Shown piece after piece: positions 1 to 10,678 of a stretch of DNA of 64,000 bases. This stretch comes from Lantana camara. Its lineage: Eukaryota > Streptophyta > Magnoliopsida > Lamiales > Verbenaceae. Below the pieces are notes generated by a model. The model made no database searches, was not told the DNA's origin, and saw nothing but the letters and a program-made list of their open reading frames with translations. Location of the stretch: the NCBI GenBank assembly GCA_037501455.1, contig CM074864.1:27646001-27710000 (forward strand), given 5' to 3'. The translations under genes were made by a program, and so were the position numbers. Within the stretch, counting starts at the first letter, position 1, and every line of letters begins with the position of its first letter.

Positions 1-145
1 GTTGGAAGAGATTTGAGCCCAAAATCTCCAATTTCGGAATAGTGACAGGATGAAACCGGAATGTCTGACTTTGGCTGAGTTTTTCTCCCACGGTTTGAGT
101 ATGGCGCGGTCTGGGGTGGTTAGGAGCTGATAGTGGGTTTAGTTA
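1..145 (-). mobile_element. Element G LTR, left segment (minus-strand LARD)
   Basis: Read on the minus strand, these bases match LTR A around 840-1000: the tract ending in CAAATCTCTTCCAA, the TTCTTCCCGT stretch and the AAACTCAGCCAAA stretch all recur. Joined to 16657-17328 with one 5-base duplication removed, they give a continuous LTR sequence. This is therefore one side of a minus-strand LTR that element A split. The rest of this LTR lies left of the window. Confidence 0.8.
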
Positions 146-1491
146 TGTAACGCCCCAATTTTCCAGTTGTATAGCATGACGTATGTGTTTATTAATTTGC
201 GTGAATTAATTGTTTATAAGTGTTTTATATATTTAATTTTATAATTAATTATAATTAAGTGTTTACTTGTTATTAATTTATTTTACTACATTTCGTTAAG
301 TTTGTTTGTACTTTTAGTTTATTTTGTTATATTTCGTCGAATTGGTTTATTTTAATTTATAAATATTTGAATTATTTTATTTCTTTTAATTTAATTGGAT
401 TCTTGAATTATATGCGTATGTGTGACATGTTTGAGTGTCGTTCCTATTCGAATTGAATTCGAAATTTTGTGAAAATTTAATACATTGGAGATATATGTGT
501 TATGAATGTGTATATATGCTCATTTCATGATTTCGATCTCGTTTGGTGTGGTAACAAATTTATTTTGAGCTGTGGAACCAAATCGGGGGCTAACAGGCAA
601 TTAACGCACCCTTGGTTCCGTACGTGATATCTTCAGCTCGGGAGCTCGGATTCGAGTTCTGTCAACTTCGTTGAACTCTTATCAAAGATTTGGGTTTAAT
701 GAACTCAGCCTCATATTTTTCCAAAATCATTTGAACCTCCGAAATTCAGCCGAAAAATGAATCAGCGCAAAACTGCCACACTTTACCCTTTTAATCATAA
801 CTCTCACCATACATAACCAAATTAACCATGGTTGGACTTTTTAGAACCCTGAATTAACCCTCTATCGGCCCTAACTAACTCCAATTTGAACCATACCTCA
901 TACAAAGAAAAAATTCAGCCAAAACCACTTGACTTCCAGTTCTTCCCGTCACCTTTCAACCCTTGGAGATTGAGAGCTCAAATCTCTTCCAAACTTCATC
1001 CAATCCACAAGGTGAGTTTAGGGTTATGTTATACATTCATTAGTGGTCATTTTGAACCATGCATCCCTAATTTTGAGCTTGAATTTATGGAGATTTGAAG
1101 GCATGAGTGAATAGTTAGGTTATAACATAAATTCTTGATCTCTTTGATTCCTTGGAGATTTTGTTGGTTTTAAAGCTTGAAAGTGGTCATATTAACTCCC
1201 TTATTTCATTTATGGACATTTATTTGGTGGTAGTTGAAGATTTGATTAGATACCATTAATGAAACTTGGAACAAATTGCAAGAAATGAACTCTTGTATCT
1301 CTATGCTCACGTATGAGGTCTTGGTAGCTAGTTTGAGTGTTGTTTTGAGACTAAATTATGGCGTATTTAGAGTTGCTACTTACCTGATTATGTTGGGAGA
1401 AGTTTAGACTTGTTTGCTGCCCTGTTTCGTGTTGGATTGTTGTTCTGTTTGTTCTAAACTGCTGCTGTTCTGCTGTTGGTTGCATCTGGAA

Positions 1492-1627
1492 CATCTCCCC
1501 GGGTGGGGAGATTTGTGTGTATTATTTACCCGGCCGGGGAGCTTACCTTGTGAGCTTCTGTAACAGTTTCTCCCTTTTTATTTGGCCGGGGAATGTTGCT
1601 GCTTATTAATTAACCGGGTAGGGTGTT
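1492..1627. repeat. GC-rich palindromic module, LTR A 5'
   Basis: A cluster of short inverted repeats built on CTCCCCGGGTGGGGAG, ACCCGGCCGGGG, GGCCGGGG and ACCGGGTAGGG, in otherwise AT-rich sequence. The same module in the 3' LTR (8308-8440) keeps the stems but differs at single bases. Confidence 0.75.
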
Positions 1628-1712
1628 TGTACAGTATAGTTTTCTGCTATTAGTCAATTGGTTTCCTTCCATTTCTTTAGCTGCTGAGTTTGATTATGTA
1701 CTGTGATGTATG

Positions 1713-1733
1713 TATATATATATATATATATAT
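1713..1733. repeat. TA microsatellite
   Basis: An uninterrupted (TA)n run in LTR A 5', shorter in the 3' copy near 8531. It lies just downstream of the palindromic module. Confidence 0.9.
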
Positions 1734-3110
1734 CAAGGTGTATGCATGCAAACGTGTAATATATATATACTAAATGCATGCAGGGTGAGGTGTGTGTATT
1801 TGCATGCATTCACAACAATCAAATAGATTTAAAATTACATGCATCCAAACTTTAACAAATATAAAGACATGTAGTGTTATATATTTATACATATGCATGT
1901 ATACCACCTAATATGCATGCAGATGTGTTTATATTATATAAATATACATGCATGCGTATACGTATACCTTTATATATTTTTACCTACATTTTGTTGAATT
2001 AATGATTAATTATGTAAATGTTATTATATATATAAAGTGTTGTTGATTTATTCAAATTATAGAATTAAATTGTTACCCATTTCATGTTCTTATCTAAATG
2101 CCGATCTTGATTTAAATATATTTATTTGTCTATTATGTAATTGTAAACATAGTATAGTACGTGTTATGATTGATATATGAAATTCATGGATTGATTTGGT
2201 ATGAAATGTGAAATTCATGACTTGAATGAATATGAACGCTTCTAATATCGAATGAATGACTTGTCTATATGCTCTAGATGCATTAATCGTGCACATGAAC
2301 ATGTTCATGACATAACATCATCTTTTATGCATTCATATCATGTTCATTGCATGTCGTGCGTCATATATGGTTCATTTGGAGTCTTGAGTCTCACGAACAC
2401 GTTATGTTATCCTTTGTACAGTTTTCTCCAGGGCGGAGATGTCGGGTTCATAGGACACCTCAAGTCTTTCTTTCTTTTGGTATTGTCGGTAAGGTGTAAC
2501 AGGTGGGTTTCTCTTCTATTAGATATGAATCGACCTGATATATACATTATGTGAAAGGTTTAAGCCAAATATGTAATTATTATATATAAATATTGAGTTT
2601 TTCAAAGAGTCTATGATTTTTATTGTTAAGCCCTTTTATTTAGTGATACCTTACCTAATGTTTTGGCGAGTATTGAATGATTACACGTATGGGGGCCCGG
2701 GGCTTGGAACATATGGCTATCCGGGGAGGCAAGGGCCGACGGTGATCCTATGTGCTAGTCCTAACCAATTTATAGATTCCGAAACTCACTAGGAGATTAG
2801 CGAGGGAAGGGGGTTGAGCACCTTTGGGTAACTCATGACACCCCTTTGGTCAATGATTGAGGTGGCCGGGTTTTGCTAACCCGTCCACCGCCCGAAGGAA
2901 GAAGGTGTAAGTGTGTTGATTGATTGCATGATTGATTAAATGAATGAACGAGTGAATGAACGAATGATTGTGACTGAATGAATGATTGTGTGATCGCTAA
3001 TGAATGAATAAATGAATAAATGCACACACGAGGTGGAGGTTGGAGAATTCGTCCTCTCGCGGGCTCACGTATTGACGTCATGAATGAGTGAATGAATGAA
3101 ATTGATGGTT

Positions 3111-3176
3111 GTAATCCCGCGCGTTGTTTATTCATTTTACCCACTTGGAAATATTTAAAAACCTCGCACGGGATTA
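3111..3176 (+). other. Conserved LTR stem-loop
   Basis: The left arm TAATCCCGCGCG pairs with the right arm CGCACGGGATTA at 11 of 12 positions, around a loop of about 41 bases. It sits about 520 bases before the LTR end and is found at the same place, with different arm sequences, in the other LTRs. Confidence 0.6.
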
Positions 3177-3706
3177 TAGCTCGCATGCGCGGGTGTTTAA
3201 TTTTTGCTGTATTATATTAATATGCCCCATTTTACACCCACCAGTCTCCTATAAACTGAACCCGGCTTTGTTTTCAGTTCTTTTGTAGGTTTTGGAGTGC
3301 TAGGCGGGGAGTCGAGTCTGTAAAGTCTATTGGTTAACTCTGGGTCATTTCATATACATTTTATAATTAGAATGAATATTATAAGAATGGATAAATGTTA
3401 TGACTATGATTATGATCATGCAATTATGTTTATGTATGAATTTTCAGGAATAGGTCTTTATGCTAGTTGAACCCGTTATTTTGTTTGAATTGGTACTGAA
3501 TGGTATACTATGCTTCCGCATTTGTCATTTATCCTTGTTCTTTATGATTTGGTTGCGAAGGCTTAGTTCCCGCCCAGCCTTATGAGTGAGTGAGTCCTCG
3601 TTCGCTGTGAGCTGGGTTCATGTATGGACTTTCCATTTCATGTGTGGATCAGGCTCATAGTGCGGGGGATGTGGCGCCTTTCCGGTTGGGGTGCTACATC
3701 CTTAAG

Positions 3707-3718
3707 TGGTATCAGAGC
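3707..3718 (+). other. Primer binding site, element A
   Basis: TGGTATCAGAGC, complementary to the 3' end of plant initiator methionine tRNA, lies 8 bases after the LTR end. This sets element A's orientation as plus. Confidence 0.93.
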
Positions 3719-5081
3719 CCGGTTGCAAAACCGGTGTTCTCGTGTCGTGATTGAGTCAGTATAGGTCGTACGGGTTAGGAACTAGGTGATAATGTGTGTA
3801 TTGCATCCATTTTAAACATGAAATTGTCTTTCCTTTTGAATCTTATCGAATTACCTGTTGCATTTTGATATTGGATCCGTGCACTTCGTGTTGAATATGT
3901 GCCATGGGCATATACTAATCGCATGTATATATCTTCGAAATGAGTTATGATTTATAGGTTATGAAGATAATATCAAACCACGGCCAGGTTCTACGATAAA
4001 GACGATCTATTGCAACTTCTTTCTGAGGCATGGAAGATAGGAAGGATGCACCGGGGAAGAATATAGAGAATTCAGGATGTGAGGCCTTCCTAGATGGAGC
4101 TAGAGTTCGAGGGTTAAGAACCGGAATGGGAGGTTCGACTTTGGAGATGCAGCGGTAGAGGAATACTTGGTGAAATAAGGGTTGATCGAGGGGAGGTGGT
4201 GACTTAGAAGATTGACATATGTGGCTCTATTACATAGGATGCCATAATTGGATTCAACGGGATCATTCAACTTAAGGAATGGAGTGAATGAACCTTAAGG
4301 GTACTTTAACTCAGGGTTCGGATTATGGAAGAGATAGTGAGGATTGTGAAGATTCAAGCTAAAACAAATTCGGCGGGAATTAAGCATCAAGAGTCATCAA
4401 AGAGGGATTTCTAAATAAACCTAATGGCTAGAAAAGAGGTTGCAGAGGTCAAGATCGGGAAGAAGTGAGTCCGGGAGCTCTGGAATTCAACTAAGATGGA
4501 AAAACGGGTAGAGATTGGAAAGATTCAAGCAACGTAGTAAATGTATGTTCGCAGAAGGTGACAATGTTATGAATGGGATTTCAGTTCATTCCTTTAATGC
4601 AAGCTGGATTATCGTGTGGGATGTCGAATTGGGAGATATGGATCAACAAATGGAAACGATAACGAAAGGCAAAAATCGGTTGGAGAAGAATATGTGATCA
4701 AGTGTAAGCAATTGGAAAACAAGTTCAATTTCCCAATCTAAACTCATAAAGGATAAGCACGAGAATCTTGATCAGGGTGATTATTCGAACTAGGATTCGG
4801 AAACACGGTCGGGGTAATTTATAAGAGAGTTTGGGAAATGTTTAAGGGTGATTCTCGGGGAGAAATTCAGATAATGACTCAATGGAGGCAGAAGAAATTA
4901 GGGATCGTGAAATTTCACTTCTGGACCATGGAAGATACAAGTGATGCACAAAGGTTCATGGAAAACTTGAAGACCGTGGGAAAGACAAGCCATGATTAGC
5001 AAGTCAAAGTAACCTCGGGATTGGAGGAACGAGGAAAAGCTACCGAGCTAGCAGCTTACTATATTGGTGACATGTTCCAAA

Positions 5082-5257
5082 GTATTCATGGCACGTGCAT
5101 CGTATTTCGCATCAAATTATTTATTTTTCTTTACTTATGTTCGTGCGCGCATTTCTATTTGATTTCGTTGCTCTAATGTGCTGCATATTTAATTATCGCA
5201 AGTGTGGCACGTGCATCGTCATCTTAACCGACATGTATTTTATTGTTTATTTGATAG
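5082..5257 (+). other. Candidate short intron in LARD core
   Basis: A T-rich 176-base spacer in a purine-rich context. It begins AAA|GTATTCATGGCACGTGC and ends TTATTTGATAG|GAAG, with CTTAAC about 30 bases before the end as a possible branch site. A second GGCACGTGCATCG lies inside it. Element F has an equivalent, GAG|GTATTTGCATTCATGGC, just after its gag. Confidence 0.4.
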
Positions 5258-6797
5258 GAAGCTCATTCACCTCACCTATCAAGCATCACTTTAACCGAGC
5301 CACTTTCGAATTTAATGAAGATGACTTCGGGGGAAATAAAGAATTTCAAGTAAGGGATAGGTTGATGGAAACGGGAATTTAGAAAGAGAAGCGAGACTAG
5401 AGTTGACTTCGGGGTCTTCGAATCGGACAAGAGTAGGAAAGGAGTTTCGGACATCAAGAGAATTGGAAGGGAAGTTAAAAGGGAAAATCTTTGGGTTGTT
5501 ATTTTGATTAAAATCCTCCCTAATGGAAATTATTCATCAAAGAATTTCGATGAAAGAAGGACATGGAGTTCGACATGTAAGGGCAGAAAATTTAAGGGGG
5601 AGAGCATAACTAAGAGATAAATTGGAAGATTGAAGTTGTGCCCGAAGAAATATTTTTGTAGGAATAACGAAATTGCAAATTAAGGAAGACCTAGAAGTTC
5701 CAATGGTGGTGATCGGAACTGAATAAAACAACTTTAATGGTCAAACTGTCAAAATAAGAGTTAAGTTACTAAGTTGGGTTGAAGTTATCGCGAGGTATAG
5801 AAGAGTTGATGGAATTATACAGGAGCTTCGGGAACTCCTAAATCAGTATTGACAAGAGGAAGCTGAATCAAGTTATCATATAAAGGGGATGGTGTCAATC
5901 AAGATTATTCTAATGAAGTAAAAAGGGGGTCCAACAAAGACAATATTAGTAAGTCATCGGTTATTCCCATGGTAATTCGGAAGGAAATTTAAGAAAAACA
6001 AAACCGAAAAGAATGATCATTGGAGGATTTACATCAAACTTTAGAAATTATCAAGAACATTCTATTTTCAATTCAAGAAATATGGGGTCAAATACCGAAT
6101 AGAACCTTAAGGGGGTCAAAGAGAATGAATGGATAACATGAACGGAAGATGGGAAAGGATTCGTGTTAAGATAAACCATAATGATAAATATCTCAAGGTC
6201 GGGATTAAATCGTCAAGGTTGTCAAGAGTAGTTATCCTCGAGGATATGTTAGACTCCGATATGGGTAAAGATAGTAGCAATGGACCTAACTTCGGGACGG
6301 ATGGTCTATGGGTACACGGAGAGGTCACAGCTCGGTTATTTAAAAGAGTTGGTCTGGCTGAATGGAGATTATCGAAATGATGGAAGATCGAAGAGGATTA
6401 GAAGCAGTAAAAGTTAGAATGGAATTAAGAATAATATTCGAAGAGGACCTATCATGGCTTCACCGGGGCATACTGAAGAAATTAAAGACAAGTCAAGCTT
6501 TGCACTCACTTTCAGGGCAGATCATGTATTGTACAACAAAACTCCCAACTCCAAATTTCTTTACCTCGGTGAACAGTACATGAAGCATCCATGACACATA
6601 CATACATGCCAATATAATTTAAATAATTTTGATACTATGTGCTTTAACCGCTTATCGTGTTAAATTGCTTGTGTGAATTATGTGACTTTAATTGATATGT
6701 ATGATGTGTGATACTTTCTTTCTGTAATTGTTCCTTAATGTAACTATTTTATGTTTTGGGGCTCGGGAGTATTGGAGAGTCCCTTGTATTGTTGTTT

Positions 6798-6903
6798 GAG
6801 AGACGGGGTTCTCTCCTTGTTGTTTGAGAGACGGGGTTCTCTCATTGTTGCTCGAGAGACGGGGTTCTCTCCTTGTTGCTTGTCAGAGACGGGGAATCTC
6901 TCA
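6798..6903 (+). repeat. Tandem hairpin array upstream of PPT, element A
   Basis: Four units at a 28-base period, each with GAGAGACGGGGTTCTCTC or a close variant. Each folds into a GAGAG/CTCTC stem with a CGGGGT-type loop. The same array precedes the PPT in elements G (17390-17500) and C (62662-62768). Confidence 0.8.
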
Positions 6904-6924
6904 TTGTTTGTTCGGGCGAGTAGT

Positions 6925-6956
6925 GAATCCGAGGACGGATTCTTTTAAGGGGGAGA
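6925..6956 (+). other. Pre-PPT hairpin and polypurine tract, element A
   Basis: GAATCCGAGGACGGATTC forms a perfect 7-bp stem with loop AGGA. Four T bases later comes the polypurine tract AAGGGGGAGA, just before the 3' LTR at 6960. The PPT primes plus-strand DNA synthesis in LTR retrotransposons. Confidence 0.85.
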
Positions 6957-8307
6957 CATTTTAACACCCCAGTTTTTCAGTCGTATAGCATGACGTATGT
7001 GTTTATTAATTTGCGCGAATTAATTGTTTATAAGTGTTTTATATATTTAATTTTATAATTAATTGTAATTAAGTGTTTAATTGTTATTACTTTATTTTAC
7101 TACATTTCATTAAGTTTGTTTGCACTTTTAGTTTATTTTGTTATATTTCGTCAAATTGGTTTATTTTAATTTATAAATATTTGAATTATTTTATTTCTTT
7201 TAATTTAATTGAATTCTTGAATTATATGCGCATGTGTGACATGTTTGAATGTCGTTCCTATTCGAATTGAATTCGGAATTTCGTGCAAATTTAATACATT
7301 GGAGATATATGTGTTATGAATGTGTATGTATTCTCGTTTCATGATTTCGATCTCGTTTGGTGTGGTAACAAATTTATTTTGAGTTGTGGAACCAAATCGG
7401 GGGCTAACGGGGCAATTACCGCACCCTTGGTTCCGTATGTGATATCTGGAGCTCGGGAGCTCGGATTCGATTTCCGTCAACTTTGTTGAACTCTTATCGA
7501 AGATTTGTGTTTAATGAACTCAGCCTCATATTTTTCCAAAATCATTTGAACCTCCGAAATTCAACCGAAAAACGAATCGACCGCAAAACTGCCACACTTT
7601 ACCATTTTAATCATAACTCTCACCATACTTAACCAAATTAACCATGGTTGGACTTTTTGGAACCCTGAATTAACCCTCTATTGGCCCTAACCAACCCCAT
7701 TTCGAACCATACCTCATACAAAGAGAAAGTTCAGCCAAAACATCCTGACTTCCAGTTCTTCCCGTTACCATGCAACCCTTGGAGATTGAGAGTTCAAATC
7801 TCTTCCAACCTTCATCCAATCCACAAGGTGAGTTTAGGTCATGTTATACATTCATTAGTGGTCATTTTGAACCATGCATCCCTAATTTTGAGCTTGAATT
7901 TATGGAGATTTGAAGGCATGAGCGAATAGTTAGGTTATAACATAAATTCTTGATCTCTTTGATTCCTTGGAGATTTTGTTGGTTTTAATACTTGAAAATG
8001 GTCATATTAACTCCCTTATTTCATTTATGGACATGTATTTGGTGGTAGTTGAAGATTTAATTAGATGCCATTAATGAAACTTGGAAGAAATTGCATGAAA
8101 TGAACTCTTGTATCTCTATGCTGACATATGAGGTCTTGGTAGCTGGGTTGGGTGTTGTTTTGAGACTGAATTATGGCGTATTTAGAGCTGCTACTTACCT
8201 GATTATGTTGGGAGAAGTTTAGATTTGTTTGCTGCCCTGTTTCATGTTGGATTGTTGTTCTGTTTGTGCTAAACTGCTGATGTTCTGCTGTGGGTTGCGT
8301 CTTGAAC

Positions 8308-8440
8308 ATCTCCCCGGGCGGGGAGATTTGTGTGTATTATTTACCCGGCCGGGGAGCTTACCTTGTGAGCTTTTTTAACAATTTCTCCCTTTTTATTCGG
8401 CCGGGGAATGATGGTGCTTATTAATTAACCGGGCGGGGTG
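8308..8440. repeat. GC-rich palindromic module, LTR A 3'
   Basis: The first unit is ATCTCCCCGGGCGGGGAGAT, an almost perfect palindrome. Then come ACCCGGCCGGGG, CGGCCGGGG and ACCGGGCGGGG. Confidence 0.75.
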
Positions 8441-10600
8441 TTTGTGCAGTATTGTTTGCTGCTGTTAGTCAGTTGGTTTCCATCCATTGCTTTAGCTACT
8501 GAGTTTGATTATGTATTGTGATGTATGTGTATATATATATATCAAGGTGTATGCATGCAAACGTGTAATATATATATACTAAATGCATGTAGGGTGAGGT
8601 GCGTGTATTTGCATGCATTCACAACAATCAAATAGATTTAAAAACACATGCATCCAAACTTTAACAAACATAAAAACATGTTGTGTTTTATATTTATACA
8701 TATGTATATATACCGCGTAATATGCATGCAAATGTGCTTATATTATATAAATATACATGCATGCGTATACGTATACCTATATATATTTTTGCCTGCATTT
8801 TTTTGAATTAATGATTAATTATATATATGTTATTATATATATATAAAGTGTTGTTGATTTATTTAAATTATAGAATTAAATTGTTACCTATTTCATGTTC
8901 TTATCTAAATTCCGATCTTGATTCAAATATATTGATTTGTCTATTCTCTAATTGTAAACATAATATAGTACGTGTTATGATTGTTATATGAAATTCATGG
9001 ATTGGTTTGGTATGAAATGTGAAATTCATGACTTGAATGAATATGAACGCTTCTAGTATCGAATGAATGAGTTGTTTATATGCTCTAGATGCATTAACCG
9101 TGCACATGGACATGTTCATGACATAACATCATCTTTTATGCATTCATATCATGTTCATTGCATGTCGTGCGTCATATATGGTTCATTTGGAGTCTTGAGT
9201 CTCACGAACACGTTACGTTGTCCTTTGTACAGTTTTCTCCAGGGCGGAGATGCCGGGTTCATAGGACACCTCAAGTCTTTCTTTCTTTTGGTATTGTCGG
9301 TAAGGTGTAACAGGTGGGTTTCTCTTCTATTAGATATGAATCGACCCGATATATCCATTATGTGAAAGTTTTAATCCAAATATGTAATTATTATATATAT
9401 ATTGTAGCACCCCAGACGGAGGATGCCACATCCCCCGCACTAGGACTCAGACTCGGTCTTGAAATAGGAAAGTTCATGCCCGAATCCGAATCATAGCGAA
9501 CGCGAGACCAACTCACACACTAGGCTAGGCGGATCTAACCTGACAAACTCAGAGTGCGGAAGCAATTAAAACCAATAGCAATAGATAGCGGAAGCATTTA
9601 AAACAAAATAAACAAAGCAGGTGACGGGTCCAACTAGCATTGAAACCTAATCCCGAATATCAACATACATAGCAGGTGACGGGTTCAACTAGCATAGATA
9701 CCTAATCCCGAATATCAACATACATAGCAGGTGACGGGTTCAACTAGCATAGACACCTAGCCCCGAATATCAATCCATAATCCAACATAATAAACAACAT
9801 AAATATCATCAATGTCTAACAACATCCAAATACTAGCTTACTAACCCCACACGGGTTTAGGTCTAAGTAGAACATAAACATAATCTGTAAGTGTGAAACA
9901 TAAATACATAACATAAGTAAAGTATGTGACAGATGCATCCTAACACCTATTAGACTGACAAGTGTAACTCCGAAGACTCACTTCCGCCTAGCTCAAGCCA
10001 AAAGGAATCCTGCAAACTAAAAGATAAAATGAGGCGTCAGTCAACTGACTGAGTGAGGGGCTAACTGTAACGCCCGAGCGCGAGACGTCACATTCCCCGC
10101 ACCATGACCCGACCCGTGTACGAAATGGATTTCAATACACGTACCGAATCATAGCGAACGGAGACATACTCACTCGCTAAGCCAGGCGGGACTAACCTAT
10201 AACTTAAACCCCAACAACAACAACCACCAGAGCAACAGAAGAAAAGCGGAAGCAATCATTCATATATTATATATTGAGCTAGAAGCTCTAGGTACCAACA
10301 TGTAATTCATATATTGAGCTATACGCTCTATGTACCAATCTTTCAAGTAAGATACATATAGGTACCATATTCATATACGCTCCATACATACAAAATCCAA
10401 AATGAACAAAATGTAATCAAATGCGTGTAAAGGAAAGGCTAGACACTATGCAAGACTCTCCTCCCGACTCGCATCCCGCCTAGCATCCCCTTCCTGCAAA
10501 AACAACTGAAACAACTCCGGGTTCAGTCTTAGACAGACTGGTGGGTATAAAAAGAGGCATAATATCATAATATTTCGGAATTTAAACACGTACATGCAAG

Positions 10601-10678
10601 TTATAATCCTTATTCGAGGTTTAGAACCCTTTTTTTCCCAAGTGGGAGTTAAATAAGATACAACGAATAGGATTATAA
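10601..10678 (-). other. Conserved LTR stem-loop, LTR B2
   Basis: Arms TTATAATCCTTATTCG and CGAATAGGATTATAA pair over 15 bp with one bulged base. The arm sequence differs from that of LTR A, but the pairing is kept. The loop contains CCCAAGTGGG, itself able to fold. Confidence 0.65.

Larger units (their letters stand above)
1012..3288 (+). other. Candidate leader intron inside LTR A 5'
   Basis: The donor is ACAAG|GTGAGT at 1012. The acceptor is TTCTTTTGTAG ending at 3288, with an alternative TTTTCAG ending at 3277. The sequence CTATAAACTGAACCC about 30 bases upstream offers branch-point-like CTGAA. Donor and acceptor recur at matching places in LTRs B1, B2, C, D, F and H. Inference only: no transcript evidence is available here. 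Confidence 0.5.
146..3698 (+). repeat. Element A 5' LTR (3.55 kb)
   Basis: Starts TGTAACGCCCC and ends GGGGTGCTACA, directly followed by a PBS at 3707. Order of internal landmarks: U3-like AT-rich part; 5' splice-site-like AAG|GTGAGT at 1010-1017; GC palindromes 1492-1627; TA microsatellite at 1713; GAAT/GATT tetranucleotide tract about 2915-3030; stem-loop 3111-3176; CAGTC hairpin 3242-3259; 3' splice-site-like TTTTGTAG at 3281-3288. Small open frames inside, for example 2252-2554, are conserved only because the LTR is duplicated; I do not call them genes. Confidence 0.9.
3699..6959 (+). other. Element A internal region, non-coding LARD core
   Basis: About 3.26 kb between the PBS and the 3' LTR. 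I find no zinc knuckle, protease, RT, RNase H or integrase motif in any frame, and no frame stays open beyond 95 codons. The sense strand is markedly purine-rich (runs of GAAG, GGAGG, AAGAGG), broken by T-rich stretches near 5082-5257 and 6570-6750. Parts align with element G read on the minus strand: the GTGTAAGCAATTGG stretch near 4703, and the GGAATTAT..GGAGCTTC stretch near 5810. A and G are therefore one LARD family. Small open frames such as 5095-5382 and 6129-6380 are not supported as genes. Confidence 0.75.

Noticed and set aside
2252..2554. 100-codon frame repeated at 9063-9365 and 60385-60696
   Set aside because: It recurs only because it is within homologous LTRs (A 5', A 3', H). 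It has no family motif, and codon positions do not differ in conservation.
2915..3030. GAAT/GATT tetranucleotide tract suspected as a protein repeat
   Set aside because: It is a degenerate microsatellite inside the LTR; frames through it (e.g. 2833-3186 minus) are artefacts.
9620..9780. Three near-identical 60-base units (GCAGGTGACGGGTTCAACTAGC), suspected CRISPR-like array
   Set aside because: Direct tandem repeats without unique spacers, inside a solo LTR of a plant element; a simple tandem duplication.
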